This document shows, in pieces, positions 38,143-47,388 of a DNA stretch of 64,000 nt. The stretch's first letter is position 1. Each line of letters begins with the position of its first letter. The stretch is from Pelagomonas calceolata. Its lineage: Eukaryota > Sar > Pelagophyceae > Pelagomonadales > Pelagomonadaceae. The notes beneath the pieces were generated by a model. That model did not search any database. It was not told the DNA's origin and saw only the letters and a list, made by a program, of their open reading frames with translations. The stretch spans positions 3,410,001 to 3,474,000 of the forward strand of contig CAKKNE010000005.1 in the NCBI GenBank assembly GCA_918797485.1, written 5' to 3'. A program made the position numbers and the translations under genes.

Positions 38143-39402
38143 ATGGATGCTGCAGTGGCCAATCTCTCCTTAAGCGACGAACCGACGAGGCGCGTCATCA
38201 CGAACGTCGAGGACATGATGCCGCGCGACGTTTTTTACAAGGTCATCGGAACCTCCTATCTAACGCCGACCGAGCTGCCGCCCGTCGCCGTTTGCAATCG
38301 GTCGTTCAAGGACGCGATGTATCAGCCCAGGATCATCATGTATCGGGCCGCGATCGCGATTAGGAAACTAGCTCTCACAGAGGCTCACAAGTGGTATTCG
38401 ATGGCAGCAGAGCGCTTCGCTCCGTGTCGCGAAGCGTTGATCTTCCTCGGAGAAAGAAGGCGCGGAGAAGATTGGGACCCCGTGGAAGCGGAGCGGCTCA
38501 ACCGCGAGGCGATCGCGGCCGACTCTTCCGCTGACGAAACATATGTGCTTCTGGCACCAGCAGGGTATGCCTTAGACGTCGCTCGCGTTAATCTCGCGAA
38601 GATACTACGGAAACGTGGTGCGTTTGAGGAGGCTGCGTCGTTGCTCCGGGCAGTGTTGGCCCACGATCCAATCAAGGCGAAGAAAAAAGGCACAATGTAC
38701 TACCCCTATCCTTCGGCGCTCATCCTACTCGCGGAGATGATGGTTACTGGCGAGACGCCGGGGCTGCCGACCGAGGCCCTCACCCTCCTCGGGAAGTCAG
38801 TGCTACCGATCAAGCGCACCTTTCGACGGTCACTCGACGGTCACCGCGAGTACGTGCTCTGTCTGACTCACAAGGCGCTCGCCGCGTTTCACGCGCAAGG
38901 TCCCCAGGGCACACACGCGCGCGCGGCCTTCCAACATGCCAACAACGCGTTGAGTTTCGGCTACCGCGAGGCTGTGCAGGAGCTCGGCTTCTGTTTGGAG
39001 GAGGGTTTTGGGACCGAGGTAAACCCGGACCAAGCGTATCCGTTGTTGTTGATGGGCGTTAAATTGAATTTTGTGCGGAGCGTCACGCGCATTCGAGAAA
39101 TTATCTCCGACGACCCGCCCCAGCTGAGGACCTTGCGGCTCATCCAATCGATTCTCACCATGCGCGCGATGGGCCAGCTCACCGACGACGACATGAGCCG
39201 CAACGAGACGCTCGCGGCGGCCTGGCGGTTGACGGAGGAAATCCCTCCCCCAGCAGCTATGGTCCAGGAAATCGCGGCGGGGGTAGCGAACGTGAATGCA
39301 GAAGACCCCGATCACGCAGATCGATTCCCAACGCGCGAGGAAAGCTATGCAGCGTTGGGCATCGATCCGCCGCCGCCGAACCAGGACGACGGCGAGGCCT
39401 AG
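38143..39402 (+). CDS. F-box-like / Sel1-repeat protein B
   Basis: The start chosen is the ATG at 38143 (MDAAVANLSLSDEPTRRVIT), after a poly-A run in the leader; it gives 419 residues. The F-box-like segment reads VEDMMPRDVFYKVIGTSYLT with AVCNRSFKDAMYQ, matching the neighbour at 36635. Sel1-type repeats follow (EAHKWYSMAAERFAPCREAL; FEEAASLLRAVLAHDP; YREAVQELGFCLEEGFGTEV). No catalytic motif is seen. The tandem arrangement, same order of domains and similar ends show common descent. Confidence 0.75.
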   Translation: MDAAVANLSLSDEPTRRVITNVEDMMPRDVFYKVIGTSYLTPTELPPVAVCNRSFKDAMYQPRIIMYRAAIAIRKLALTEAHKWYSMAAERFAPCREALIFLGERRRGEDWDPVEAERLNREAIAADSSADETYVLLAPAGYALDVARVNLAKILRKRGAFEEAASLLRAVLAHDPIKAKKKGTMYYPYPSALILLAEMMVTGETPGLPTEALTLLGKSVLPIKRTFRRSLDGHREYVLCLTHKALAAFHAQGPQGTHARAAFQHANNALSFGYREAVQELGFCLEEGFGTEVNPDQAYPLLLMGVKLNFVRSVTRIREIISDDPPQLRTLRLIQSILTMRAMGQLTDDDMSRNETLAAAWRLTEEIPPPAAMVQEIAAGVANVNAEDPDHADRFPTREESYAALGIDPPPPNQDDGEA

Positions 39403-39450
39403 ATCCGCCCCTTCGCAATACGAGCAGTAAGTACAATAAACCCGATATTA

Positions 39451-40224
39451 TCACCGCCCCGCGAACGAAGGCACCCCTGGAGGCAGCCCGTCATAATCCA
39501 ACAGCATCTCGAGAAGCATCTCCTTCTTCTTCACGTTCGGCATGTCCCCCACGATAGCCCTCAACGCGTCGGCGTCGACGCGCGGCATGGGCTTCGCCGC
39601 CTCGCGCGCGGGCGGCGCCGCGCGCCGCGCGGGCGCCGCGCCGCCGTAGGCCTTGAGGCCGCCCTTCCGCCGTCGGTTCTTGCGGACCGGGCCGCCCGCG
39701 GCCGGCGCTGGGGCGCGACGCCGTTCTAATCGAGGCAGCGCGGCCCCTTGCCGGTAGTGGTCGGCGGCCTTGTTGTGGGGCCGCCCATTCGTTTTTCGCG
39801 CCGGCGGCGCGCGGCGGTCGTCGACCTGGTTCGCCGACAGGCTCCGCGCCTCCTGCAGCACGTTCCGTCGGATCACGTCGGGTAACACGGACGGCCGCGC
39901 GGGCTCGACGGACGGCGGCGGCGGCAGCACGGGCCGCGGCACGCTGAGCCTTTGCACGTTGGGGGACACCGTCGCCGGCAGCAGGTCCCTAGATTGCTGG
40001 TTCGGCGGCGGCGTCAATTGCCCGAGGCCGCCGCTCGCGCCCACAGCCATGGCCGCGGCGGCGGACGACCACAACAATCTCCACTCGGGCGCGATGTCGT
40101 TCGGGCCGACGCCGGCGACGTCCCGCACGATCTCGAGCACGGACCGCGCCGGGGCCCGGTCGCCGTCGGGGCCGAAGTCGTGCGCCGTCGGGGACGCGGC
40201 GCCGGTGGGCGTGTGCACGGCCAT
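39451..40224 (-). CDS. Disordered basic protein, 257 aa
   Basis: Starting at ATG 40224 (MAVHTPTGAASPTAHDFGPD), the protein is Pro/Ala/Arg-rich with no domain I recognise. A short helical segment (VLEIVRDVAGVGPNDIAPEW) is near the N-terminus. Several basic clusters (VRKNRRRKGGLKAYG) suggest nuclear or RNA/DNA binding. The C-terminus has a helix MPNVKKKEMLLEMLLDYDG. Upstream, two tandem copies of the TCGATGGCG-type motif lie in the leader. The frame is open further upstream but that part is repeat-derived. Confidence 0.6.
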   Translation of the reverse strand: MAVHTPTGAASPTAHDFGPDGDRAPARSVLEIVRDVAGVGPNDIAPEWRLLWSSAAAAMAVGASGGLGQLTPPPNQQSRDLLPATVSPNVQRLSVPRPVLPPPPSVEPARPSVLPDVIRRNVLQEARSLSANQVDDRRAPPARKTNGRPHNKAADHYRQGAALPRLERRRAPAPAAGGPVRKNRRRKGGLKAYGGAAPARRAAPPAREAAKPMPRVDADALRAIVGDMPNVKKKEMLLEMLLDYDGLPPGVPSFAGR

Positions 40225-40237
40225 GCTTCTCGCGTCG

Positions 40238-40306
40238 CGTCGATGGCGCAAGGGCTCGACACCCTCGCTATGGGACACTTTATGCTTTTGCGCCGCGTCG
40301 ATGGCG
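40238..40306. repeat. Two tandem copies of the GCGTCGATGGCG motif
   Basis: GCGTCGATGGCG occurs at 40238-40249 and 40295-40306. Each is followed by a similar sequence (GGCTCGACACCCTCGCTATG and a close variant), so the repeat unit is about 57 bp. The first copy is 14 bp upstream of the minus-strand ATG. Confidence 0.75.
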
Positions 40307-40430
40307 GTGGGGCTCGACACACCCTCGCTATGGGGAACTTTGCCTGCCCGATGCGTCGCTGGGCTGCCCCGATTGTGTAGACGTGGAGCCGTGCGTGTGG
40401 TGGCAGCTTAAATGGCGAAACCCCGGAGCC

Positions 40431-40490
40431 CTGCTCCCTTGGACGGGCGCGGGCGCACAGCTGCTCCGTTGGACTTGCGCGGGCGCACAG
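40431..40490. repeat. 30-bp tandem duplication
   Basis: Two adjacent 30-bp units begin CTGCTCC and end GGGCGCACAG, with 27 of 30 positions equal. It lies in the divergent intergenic region; no function is seen. Confidence 0.8.
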
Positions 40491-40580
40491 CGCTTGGCGC
40501 GCGAACCCGACCGATGATCCACGCATCACCTCGGCGAGCTGCTTGGAGGGCTCCACCCTATCCACCTACATCTGCTCGAT

Positions 40581-41054
40581 AGCCAAGGCCTGGCTCCGCT
40601 AGCTTGCAGCTCTAGCCCAGCGGCCGGCCTAAGCCGGCAGTCGCAAAGCCGCGGTGGGCCGACGGCCCGCGGCGGCTGGGCAGCCGCAGCGCCCCATGGC
40701 CACCCGAGATGCGATAAAAAGCATCGGGAACGGCAGCCGCGGCCTCCGTGCCGCGGCAGCACAAGGCAAAAGACTGCCTTGTGTCGCCGGCCAAAAACCG
40801 CGCGATCGCGGTTTCTGCGGTGCTCGCACCACGGGTACCTTGCCAATGTGGTCAGTGATGGTTCTCATGGCCCTCGGTTGTCGTTTTACGACAGCCCCAA
40901 ACCTAGTAGGTTTTGGGTCTAGAGTCTATCATCTAAGGCTGGGCTCTGCGGGTCAAGGCTTGATTGGCATTCACGCGCAGCTCAGCGTGGGCGCGCATCC
41001 GCTGCTTGATTGCGCAGTGCGTAAACACGTACGCGGGCATCAGGGCTGCCCGCG
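40581..41054. ncRNA. Array of about twelve short hairpins (candidate structured RNA or DNA element)
   Basis: Successive inverted repeats with short loops include: GCCGGC/GCCGGC (40623-40638); a 14-bp stem with one mismatch and a G.U pair (40647-40677); GCCGCGGC/GCCGCGGC (40736-40757); CACAAGGCA/TGCCTTGTG (40760-40783); AAACCGCG/CGCGGTTT (40795-40814); TGTCGT/ACGACA (40879-40893); a 10-bp stem with one bulge (40896-40917); CACGC/GCGTG (40972-40989); GCGTA/TACGC (41019-41034); CGCGGGCA/TGCCCGCG (41032-41054). They could fold as consecutive stems in one transcript leading into the gene at 41259, or extrude as DNA cruciforms. The strand is not known. This is a candidate, not a recognised RNA family. 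Confidence 0.5.
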
Positions 41055-41258
41055 CACCGCCGGCAGCACCTCTTGGAAGCCCTCAGCCCCATCACAAAGC
41101 CCAAGTGCTGGACCGCAGCTAGCGTGCCGCCGCCCTCCTGCGAGACGACGCGTTGCGGCACTCGTCAGCCGCTCGTCGACGCCAGAAGCCGTCGGACGCA
41201 GCGAAAAGAGTTGTCGCGCCGCGAGACGCGCGCCGACCCGACCCGCGAACGTGACCTC

Positions 41259-42863
41259 ATGGCCCCCGCCAAGAAGTCCGGCACTCGCACGTCGGCTCGC
41301 GTGCGCAAGCCGCCCTCCGTTGCGGGCGACTTTGAGTACGACATGGATCGGCTCTCTTTGCGCTCGCGAGCCAAGTCAAGGCGCGTGGGAACCAAGCGCG
41401 TGGGAACCAAGAAGGCGTCCGGCAACCTCTGTGCCTGCGGTATTTGTGGTGGTAGAGTTTCCCACAAGGGCAACTACCGCCAGGACTGCAAGTACCGCAT
41501 CGCGAACAACCTCAAGTGCGACGCGTCGGGCAAGGCAGCTGCGTCGCGCACGGCGTCGGGGGTCTACTATGGGGGCTACCCCTGTGCCTGCGGCGGCTCG
41601 ACTTGTGGTAGAGTTAAATACGAGGGCAACTACCGCCAGGACTGCGCGTACCGCATCGCGAACGACCTCGAGTGCGACGCGTCGGGCAAGACCGCGGAGT
41701 ACGACGCGGAGTACCTCGCGAGACCAGAAGTCAAGGCGCGGCACGCGGATCCTTTTGGAGGCCATCAGGCCAACATTGCTGCGCGAACCGCGAAGTATCA
41801 CCTCGCGGCGTTGGAGGCGCGCCGGAAGCACAAGCTCTGGAAGGAGTCGCTCGATCCGTTGCAGCTCAAACTGGTGGAGGATGCCGAGGCAGCGATCCAG
41901 GCGGTCTGGGATGCGGAGTCTGAGAGGTGGGCCGAGGCCAAGATCTACGCCAACGGTATCTGCGCGTCGCTCGCGAAGAGCAATCCGGAACTGGCGTTCA
42001 TCTTCGGCCGGGAGTGGGTCGGCACGCGGCTCATCTGCGCGGACGACGAATGGGCCTGCTCGGCGATGCGGGTCAAGGACATGGGCGGGCTCTTGATCCA
42101 CGCGACGAACGTGGCACCGGACCGCCTCGAGCTCGTCGACGGCGAGCCCTTCATGCTCCGGCCGTCGCGAAAAGAGCACCAGTGGGGCAACACGAAGTTC
42201 GTCTACGGCTCGCTCTCGAACGACGCGTCGTTGCCGATCTCGTTCGTCGAGGTGCACAACGGCAAGCGCTTCGTGTCGCTCGCTCGCGAGCAGCCGGCCT
42301 CCAACGCGGTCTACCTCTACATCCTCGACCAGCGCCACGCGCAGTACGAGGACTTCCACCAGGTCTACAGAAGGGGCGGGATTATCACCCAAGCCATGCG
42401 CTTCTTCGCGCGGTGCTGCAAGCCCGTCGACGTCGCGCGCGACACGCCGGGCGTCACGGTCCTCAAGATCTTCTGGAAAGAGGGCGCGCCGGACGTTCCC
42501 TACGTCGAGGTGCTCTACGGCGAGCCGCTGGTCCCCGACTTTTCGTTGAATTGGGACGCAGCGTCGCCGGAGGCGCGCGCGTTTTCGGAGCGCGCGGTGG
42601 CCCGCGCGGCGGAGTTGCGAGAGAAGCGGAAGGCGAAGTTGGAAGGGAGGGCGCCGCCGGCTAGAAAGCGGAAGGCGCCGGCGACGGCGCCGCCGGCGAA
42701 GCGGAGCAAGTGCTCGTCGCAGGCGACCATACCTACCGTCATGAACCGAGATCTCGCCGCCCTGGTCGCGTTCCTGCCCGACGTGCCGGCCTGGCCCGAG
42801 CCAGCGGCGCCGACGCCCGCCGCGCCGCCGGCGTCCGACGATGCTGAGATGGACCTATCGTAG
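41259..42863 (+). CDS. Cys-doublet protein with basic tail, unknown function
   Basis: This 534-residue protein starts MAPAKKSGTRTSARVRKPP. Two tandem Cys motifs follow (about 65-95 and 108-140). Each starts with C-A-C-G and a third Cys, then GNYRQDC, YRIAN and CDASGK, suggesting a small metal-binding module duplicated in tandem. The next region is helical (AKYHLAALEARRKHKLW), then a globular domain (about 230-430) containing WACSAMRVKDMGGLLIHATN and VYGSLSNDASLPISFVEVHN. The tail has basic clusters (ARKRKAPA; PAKRSKC) like nuclear signals. A DNA- or RNA-associated role is likely but unproved. I do not recognise the family. Confidence 0.75.
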   Translation: MAPAKKSGTRTSARVRKPPSVAGDFEYDMDRLSLRSRAKSRRVGTKRVGTKKASGNLCACGICGGRVSHKGNYRQDCKYRIANNLKCDASGKAAASRTASGVYYGGYPCACGGSTCGRVKYEGNYRQDCAYRIANDLECDASGKTAEYDAEYLARPEVKARHADPFGGHQANIAARTAKYHLAALEARRKHKLWKESLDPLQLKLVEDAEAAIQAVWDAESERWAEAKIYANGICASLAKSNPELAFIFGREWVGTRLICADDEWACSAMRVKDMGGLLIHATNVAPDRLELVDGEPFMLRPSRKEHQWGNTKFVYGSLSNDASLPISFVEVHNGKRFVSLAREQPASNAVYLYILDQRHAQYEDFHQVYRRGGIITQAMRFFARCCKPVDVARDTPGVTVLKIFWKEGAPDVPYVEVLYGEPLVPDFSLNWDAASPEARAFSERAVARAAELREKRKAKLEGRAPPARKRKAPATAPPAKRSKCSSQATIPTVMNRDLAALVAFLPDVPAWPEPAAPTPAAPPASDDAEMDLS

Positions 42864-42951
42864 AGCTGGCTTGGTTTATAAGTGTGTCATTAATAAATAG
42901 CGGTCCGAGTCCGTCCAGAAACTTGAAAAGAAAAAACACACAAGTTAACCA

Positions 42952-45900
42952 CTACAGCCAGAACCCCTTGCCGTCCGGCAGCTCGACGTCGACACGATCC
43001 AAAGCCGCCAGCACGTCGCGGCGCACGCTTGGATCGAGTTTACGGGAAGTGCACGGCGGCAGCGCCGCGCACGACGGCAAAGGCCCCTCACCCGACCCAT
43101 CGAAGACCCGCAGCCAGACGGCGTCGCCGTCGTGGCGGATTAATGAAGAAACACAAGCCGCCACGGCGTCGCACACTTTTGTAGATGCGCCCTGCGAAGC
43201 AAGCGCGAGCGCGAAGCCGCTCATCGTTGAAGCCACAGGACCGATCAGGTCGTCCAAATCACGCCGCTGCGCGAGCCTAGAGCAGCAATGCAGCGCCGCG
43301 ACCACCACACCTTCCCGCTGAGGAATAGAATCATCATCTTCCAGCAAAGGCGGCCTCAACAATAACTGTAAAGAGGGCCACGCGTCGTCTTTAAATTTAA
43401 AAGCCAGAAAGTCCCCTACACAAAAAGCGAGCACGGCGACGACGTCCAACGCGGCACTCACGCACCGCTGCTGGGCACCTGAAGCGTGATACAAGGCGTC
43501 GCAGGCGTCTCGCGTTGCAGGCAATCTCGCTCGTATAGAGGGCCACACAGCATGAACCAAAGGACGCACCCTATCAGGCACGGCCCGCAGCCTATCACAT
43601 GCATCAGCCAAGACCCCAAACGCCACGGTCTGGACCGCCAGATCATCGGTAGCCACGAAGTACGTAGCTCTTTTAGCTACGTCGCTCAGCAGCGTTTCTT
43701 CCGGAGACGCCTCGGACGGCCCCATCTCGTTGAGTTTGGCGTGGTGCGCCCTATTCCCCAAGAACACCTTTTCCTCGTCCGTCAGCGTCGAGTCTCGCTG
43801 CTCCACCTCTCGTGGAGGTGCGTCCTCCGGAGGCGGGTCGCGCGGCCCGTACTTGTTCAGCTCGTCCATGAGTCGCTTGTAGGAGTCGTCCTGCGCTTTC
43901 TGCCTCGTGGGCCGGTCGCCGAAGTCCCGCAACAGAGGCTTGAGCCAGTCTTCCGTTTCTTCCTGTACGATGCGATCTTCTCCGGGAATATGGGGCACCG
44001 CCCGGACCATCGCCCGCATCAACCTCAAAAACGCCGTCGCGACATGCGTCGAACCGGCGGAGACGCAGTGCGCGTCGACGTCTCTCAGCGCGTTCCGCAC
44101 GACATCTCGTAAAAGAGGGGTGGCGGGCTCGGCCTGGGAGTGCCTCAATAGAACCTCTACTACAGAAGCTGATTTCGCGGCTTGTTCTGGTGTTGCCGCT
44201 CGCCTTAGTTTCCTACAGGCCGCGTCCACCACATAATCCAAGTTCGCGGCCAGTAAGGCAGGTAAAGCTTCTTTAGCGTCATCTGTATCAGTACAAGCGG
44301 CGCACTCGACGAGGGCAGCTAAAGCGGCCTGCCGCGCGTCTGGATTGGTGGAAGCGAGCTGCTCCAGCAGCGGGTATAACGCTCGTCTTAATAAGGCAGC
44401 GAGGGCCTCGGGGCCGCCCCTCGCTGCTGCGAGTCCAGTGCAGGCCGCGAGGGCGCGGCAGAGCTCCGGCGCGGCCTCGTTCGTCGTCGTCGTCGCCAGG
44501 GCCTTCGTCGGCGTCGCAAGGGCCGTGCCATCCCGCAACAGATCCGACGAGACTTCCTCCTCGACAGGATCAACACGAGTCCCCCGCCACGCTTTGGAAG
44601 CGAGGATCTCGTCGGCCGCGTACTCGGCTAGCGCGACGAGCTCACCATTACTTTCGAGCGGCTTCTGATCAAGAGTGACGTCGACCGGTTCGTCGTCCTG
44701 GACGGCGTCGCGCAGCCGGGGCGCCGCCGCTAACGAGGACACGAGATCGGCCAATAAAGACCCAAACTCTTTCGTCAAGCCTCGTAAACAGGCTTCCAGC
44801 GACAAGGTAGGAGCCTTCATCGCCACAAGCCACACGGTCCGCCGCAACGCGTTCCGCGTCGCCTTGGCATGGAGGTGGGCCAATCGAGGCCTTGGATACG
44901 CGGCCCCGAACCGCCCCGCCTCAACGACACGCTTCTCGAAGGTGTCGTGGGCGACTAAACCCTGCGGCGCGCCCAAGGGTGCATCTAAACTTTGCACGCC
45001 AGCATCAGTACCGCGGAGCACGCGGGCCAATCCCTCTAAAGTCGAAAACGCGGCGTCGCCGTCCCAGTGGTTGGAGCGGGTGCCCACGCACCTTCCACTG
45101 GTAAGGTCGAGGGCATCCCTCAAAGCCGCCTCGTCATTTGAACAGGCCAATACTGCAGCGGCCTGCGCGGCCTTCGCGACGTCTTCCGGTGAACTCGTCT
45201 CGACGCTCGCGCGGCGCGCCTCCGAGGCGACGGCGGGGTCCTCGTCGAAACATAAAGCTGCCAGCGTGTCGTTCAGAGCTGCACACGGTCCTAAAAAGGG
45301 TGAGCACGCGTCTTTGATCGACGCGGCGGCCGCGACGCACGCCCGACGCGTTTTCGACGAGGCGTCTCTCCTACATGCGACGAGCATGGCCGGCACGTGG
45401 AACAGGAGCCTTTGTTGCGTCGTTTCTCGCCATATACGAGTGGGCGCGACGCTTACACCAGTGTCCTCGGTTGGCCCGACCCGCGCCTCTTGGATGGCGT
45501 CCTCCACATCACCGCCGCACACCACGACCACCAGACGGGCGCACGCCGTCAGCGCACTACAACGCAGCGCGTCGCTCTCCGCCGGCGTGGGAGGCGCCGC
45601 GGCCGCCGCCCACAAAGGCCCAAATAAACCGGGCAGGAAGCACCTCCACAAATCCCTCTGGAGCTTTGATGGTGTCGCCATGACCATGGCGTCGAGGAGC
45701 TCCACGGCGTTCAAACGCGTTTCACGAGAAGCGCCGCCCTTCACGAGTAGAGCAGTAGCGTGCGCCAGGCCCGCCACGAGCACGCGGCCGTCTGATTCTT
45801 GACCGTTGAGTCGATCCCACACGACAAGCCAGGCCTTGCGGTCCGCACCCGCGGCCGTTTGCGACGACGTGAAGGCGCTCCGCGCAGCGCGTAGCAACGC

Positions 45901-46344
45901 CAGCGTCGCCTCCTCCTTCGACGTGATCCCTTCATCATTTTTATCAGCGAGTCGTAAACTAACACCACCTAATAAACGAGAGACACCGTCAACGCCGGCG
46001 ACCCTCGCTAATGATGGTCCGCACGCCGTGATGGCGGCGGTCGCGCAGCCGGCGGCTGATTCAATTGCCGCGCGCCGCCGCCGGCCGCGCGGCGGTCGCA
46101 AGAGCAACATCGTGGCTGGCAATAGCGCTGCGGGAGCGTCCCGGGGCCGCACGGCGCCCGGCACCGCGAGCGCGCGCGCGAGCCGGCCGCACGCGTCGAC
46201 GGCGGCTACGGATGCGTCCTTCGTGGCGTCGTCCATATCAGCGACTCGTAGCAGGTCTATAGTTGCTTTCGCTGCTGCGGCATTGGCGTCGTCGCGGGCG
46301 GCTGTGGTTGTTGTGAGCTCTGCTGAGGATGTGCTGAGAGCCAT
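42952..46344 (-). CDS. Large HEAT-repeat protein, TTI1-like
   Basis: From the ATG at 46344 (MALSTSSAELTTTTAARDDA) the protein is 1130 residues of alpha-solenoid. The segment with PALLAANLDYVVDAACRKLR (about 740) matches the N-x-D-Y-V-V-D pattern that marks TTI1, the TELO2-interacting protein that helps mature ATM/ATR/mTOR kinases with HSP90. Other HEAT-like helices include ALYPLLEQLASTNPDARQAA and VATAFLRLMRAMVRAVPHIP. TTI1 as the identity is plausible but not certain; importin- or CLASP-like solenoids remain possible. No intron is needed. It is divergent from the FKBP gene. Confidence 0.6.
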   Translation of the reverse strand: MALSTSSAELTTTTAARDDANAAAAKATIDLLRVADMDDATKDASVAAVDACGRLARALAVPGAVRPRDAPAALLPATMLLLRPPRGRRRRAAIESAAGCATAAITACGPSLARVAGVDGVSRLLGGVSLRLADKNDEGITSKEEATLALLRAARSAFTSSQTAAGADRKAWLVVWDRLNGQESDGRVLVAGLAHATALLVKGGASRETRLNAVELLDAMVMATPSKLQRDLWRCFLPGLFGPLWAAAAAPPTPAESDALRCSALTACARLVVVVCGGDVEDAIQEARVGPTEDTGVSVAPTRIWRETTQQRLLFHVPAMLVACRRDASSKTRRACVAAAASIKDACSPFLGPCAALNDTLAALCFDEDPAVASEARRASVETSSPEDVAKAAQAAAVLACSNDEAALRDALDLTSGRCVGTRSNHWDGDAAFSTLEGLARVLRGTDAGVQSLDAPLGAPQGLVAHDTFEKRVVEAGRFGAAYPRPRLAHLHAKATRNALRRTVWLVAMKAPTLSLEACLRGLTKEFGSLLADLVSSLAAAPRLRDAVQDDEPVDVTLDQKPLESNGELVALAEYAADEILASKAWRGTRVDPVEEEVSSDLLRDGTALATPTKALATTTTNEAAPELCRALAACTGLAAARGGPEALAALLRRALYPLLEQLASTNPDARQAALAALVECAACTDTDDAKEALPALLAANLDYVVDAACRKLRRAATPEQAAKSASVVEVLLRHSQAEPATPLLRDVVRNALRDVDAHCVSAGSTHVATAFLRLMRAMVRAVPHIPGEDRIVQEETEDWLKPLLRDFGDRPTRQKAQDDSYKRLMDELNKYGPRDPPPEDAPPREVEQRDSTLTDEEKVFLGNRAHHAKLNEMGPSEASPEETLLSDVAKRATYFVATDDLAVQTVAFGVLADACDRLRAVPDRVRPLVHAVWPSIRARLPATRDACDALYHASGAQQRCVSAALDVVAVLAFCVGDFLAFKFKDDAWPSLQLLLRPPLLEDDDSIPQREGVVVAALHCCSRLAQRRDLDDLIGPVASTMSGFALALASQGASTKVCDAVAACVSSLIRHDGDAVWLRVFDGSGEGPLPSCAALPPCTSRKLDPSVRRDVLAALDRVDVELPDGKGFWL

Positions 46345-46459
46345 TTTTGCTAGGCGTGCGTGCTGCGCGCGATCGATGCCGGCCGTTTGGCGAGCCCTGC
46401 GCTGCTCTGAGGCAACGTCAGATGCACAGCGCGCCTTTTTTTCGCGCGCGCCGTGCACA

Positions 46460-46482
46460 CTAGCGTCATGTAACACACTAGC
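46460..46482 (-). promoter_or_regulatory. Recurrent promoter element, variant copy 5
   Basis: On the minus strand it reads GCTAGTGTGTTAC, a spacer, then GCTAG. It lies 115 bp upstream of the HEAT-repeat protein ATG and about 100 bp from the divergent FKBP ATG. Confidence 0.6.
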
Positions 46483-46583
46483 CTGCTCTGCGCAGCCCAA
46501 AAATCCGAGCCATTGCGCAGCCTACAGCGGGTTAGCGCTCTAATAAAAGCCACATTTCGTGCTTACAACGACCCAGCACAGCC

Positions 46584-47218
46584 ATGCGAGCACTGCTGTT
46601 GCTCGCCGCGAGCGCTCGCGCGCTGACAACCAGCAGCAGGCGGCGTTTCGGCCTCGGTGCCGCGAGTGCCGCAAGCGCTGCAGCACTAGCGCCCGCCCAG
46701 CCCGCAGCCGCAGCGGTACGCGAGGGCTCGACGAAGTCCGGTCTAAGATTTAGAGTCGAGGTCGAGGGCTCCGGCGACACACCAAAACGCGGCCAGCAGG
46801 CGCTGCTCGATTACGTGCTACGCGTGGGCGTCGACGGCAAGCCGCCGCTCTACGCTCGTCGCCGCGTCGAACCATGTCTCTCTCCGATGCGACGCCATCG
46901 GTGCGATTTCTTATCACGCAGGTCGACGGCACCAAACAAACTTTTCCCGCGCGCCCGCAGCAGTTCACGCTCGGCGTCGGCGCGCAGATCCCCGGCTTCG
47001 ACGAGGCCGTGCTTGACATGAAGGTCGGCGAGACGCGGACCGTGATCGTGCCGCCCAAGTTGGGGTACGGCGCAAACGGTACCGAGGGTTTCGACGACAA
47101 GATTCCCAAGGACGCGACGCTGATCTACACGCTGGAGTTGAAGTCACTCTTGCCGTTCGCTCCTACGGATGCTCAGCAGAAGTGGATTGCGGACCACCCG
47201 AACCCGTGGGAAATGTAG
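46584..47218 (+). CDS. FKBP-type peptidyl-prolyl isomerase, thylakoid lumen
   Basis: Two exons, 46584-46865 and 46922-47218, give 192 residues. The leader has a signal peptide (MRALLLLAASARA), then a twin-arginine, hydrophobic, A-x-A-terminated segment (SSRRRFGLGAASAASAA ... PAAAA), which indicates Tat transport to the thylakoid lumen. The FKBP fold shows ALLDYVLRVGVDGKPPLY, QQFTLGVGAQIPGFDEAV, MKVGETRTVIVPPKLGYG and the final IYTLELKSL. FKBPs catalyse proline cis-trans isomerisation and assist photosystem assembly. The 56-bp intron has ACGCCATCGG about 25 bp before its AG. It runs convergent with the thioesterase gene. Confidence 0.88.
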
Positions 47219-47301
47219 TAGTGATCAATTAAAATTCGTTTCGTATACAGTGGCACGCGATCTACGCCGCGGCTCCGCACACCTCTCTCCGAACGCGGTC
47301 G

Positions 47302-47330
47302 CGGCCGCGGAGCGCAAAACTCCGCGGCCG
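47302..47330. terminator. Strong hairpin between convergent genes
   Basis: An 11-bp perfect stem, CGGCCGCGGAG and its complement, encloses the loop CGCAAAA. It sits between the stop codons of FKBP (47218) and the thioesterase (47389), so it may aid 3'-end formation for both. Hairpin terminators are not established for algal nuclear genes. Confidence 0.35.
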
Positions 47331-47388
47331 GTCATGGGCGCGTCAGGAGATCTAGCTGGCAGAGCCGCAGTCGGAGCGCGCCCTAGCC

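Larger units (their letters stand above)
40225..41258. other. 1-kb non-coding region with repeats and a hairpin array
   Basis: This region between two divergent start codons has no supported protein. From 40238 to 40306 it has two TCGATGGCG-type repeats, at 40431-40490 a 30-bp tandem duplication, and from 40581 to 41054 a dense series of hairpins (separate entries). Long open frames exist but are shadows of a GC-rich composition. Confidence 0.6.

Noticed and set aside
40431-40490. CRISPR-like array from the 30-bp repeats
   Set aside because: There are only two directly abutting units with no spacers, and the genome is eukaryotic.
40879-40917. Possible tRNA arm in the hairpin array
   Set aside because: Adjacent stems do not form a cloverleaf with an acceptor stem, T-loop or anticodon loop of the correct sizes.
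40654-42096. A 480-codon plus-strand frame crossing the hairpin region into the Cys-doublet gene
   Set aside because: It is Arg/Ser/Thr-rich shadow coding in a different frame from the supported protein and has no domain-like character.
46866-46921. FKBP intron as an introner
   Set aside because: Flanks GTCGAACC and GTCGACGG share only five leading bases, and the CTGTGTGGA ends are absent.
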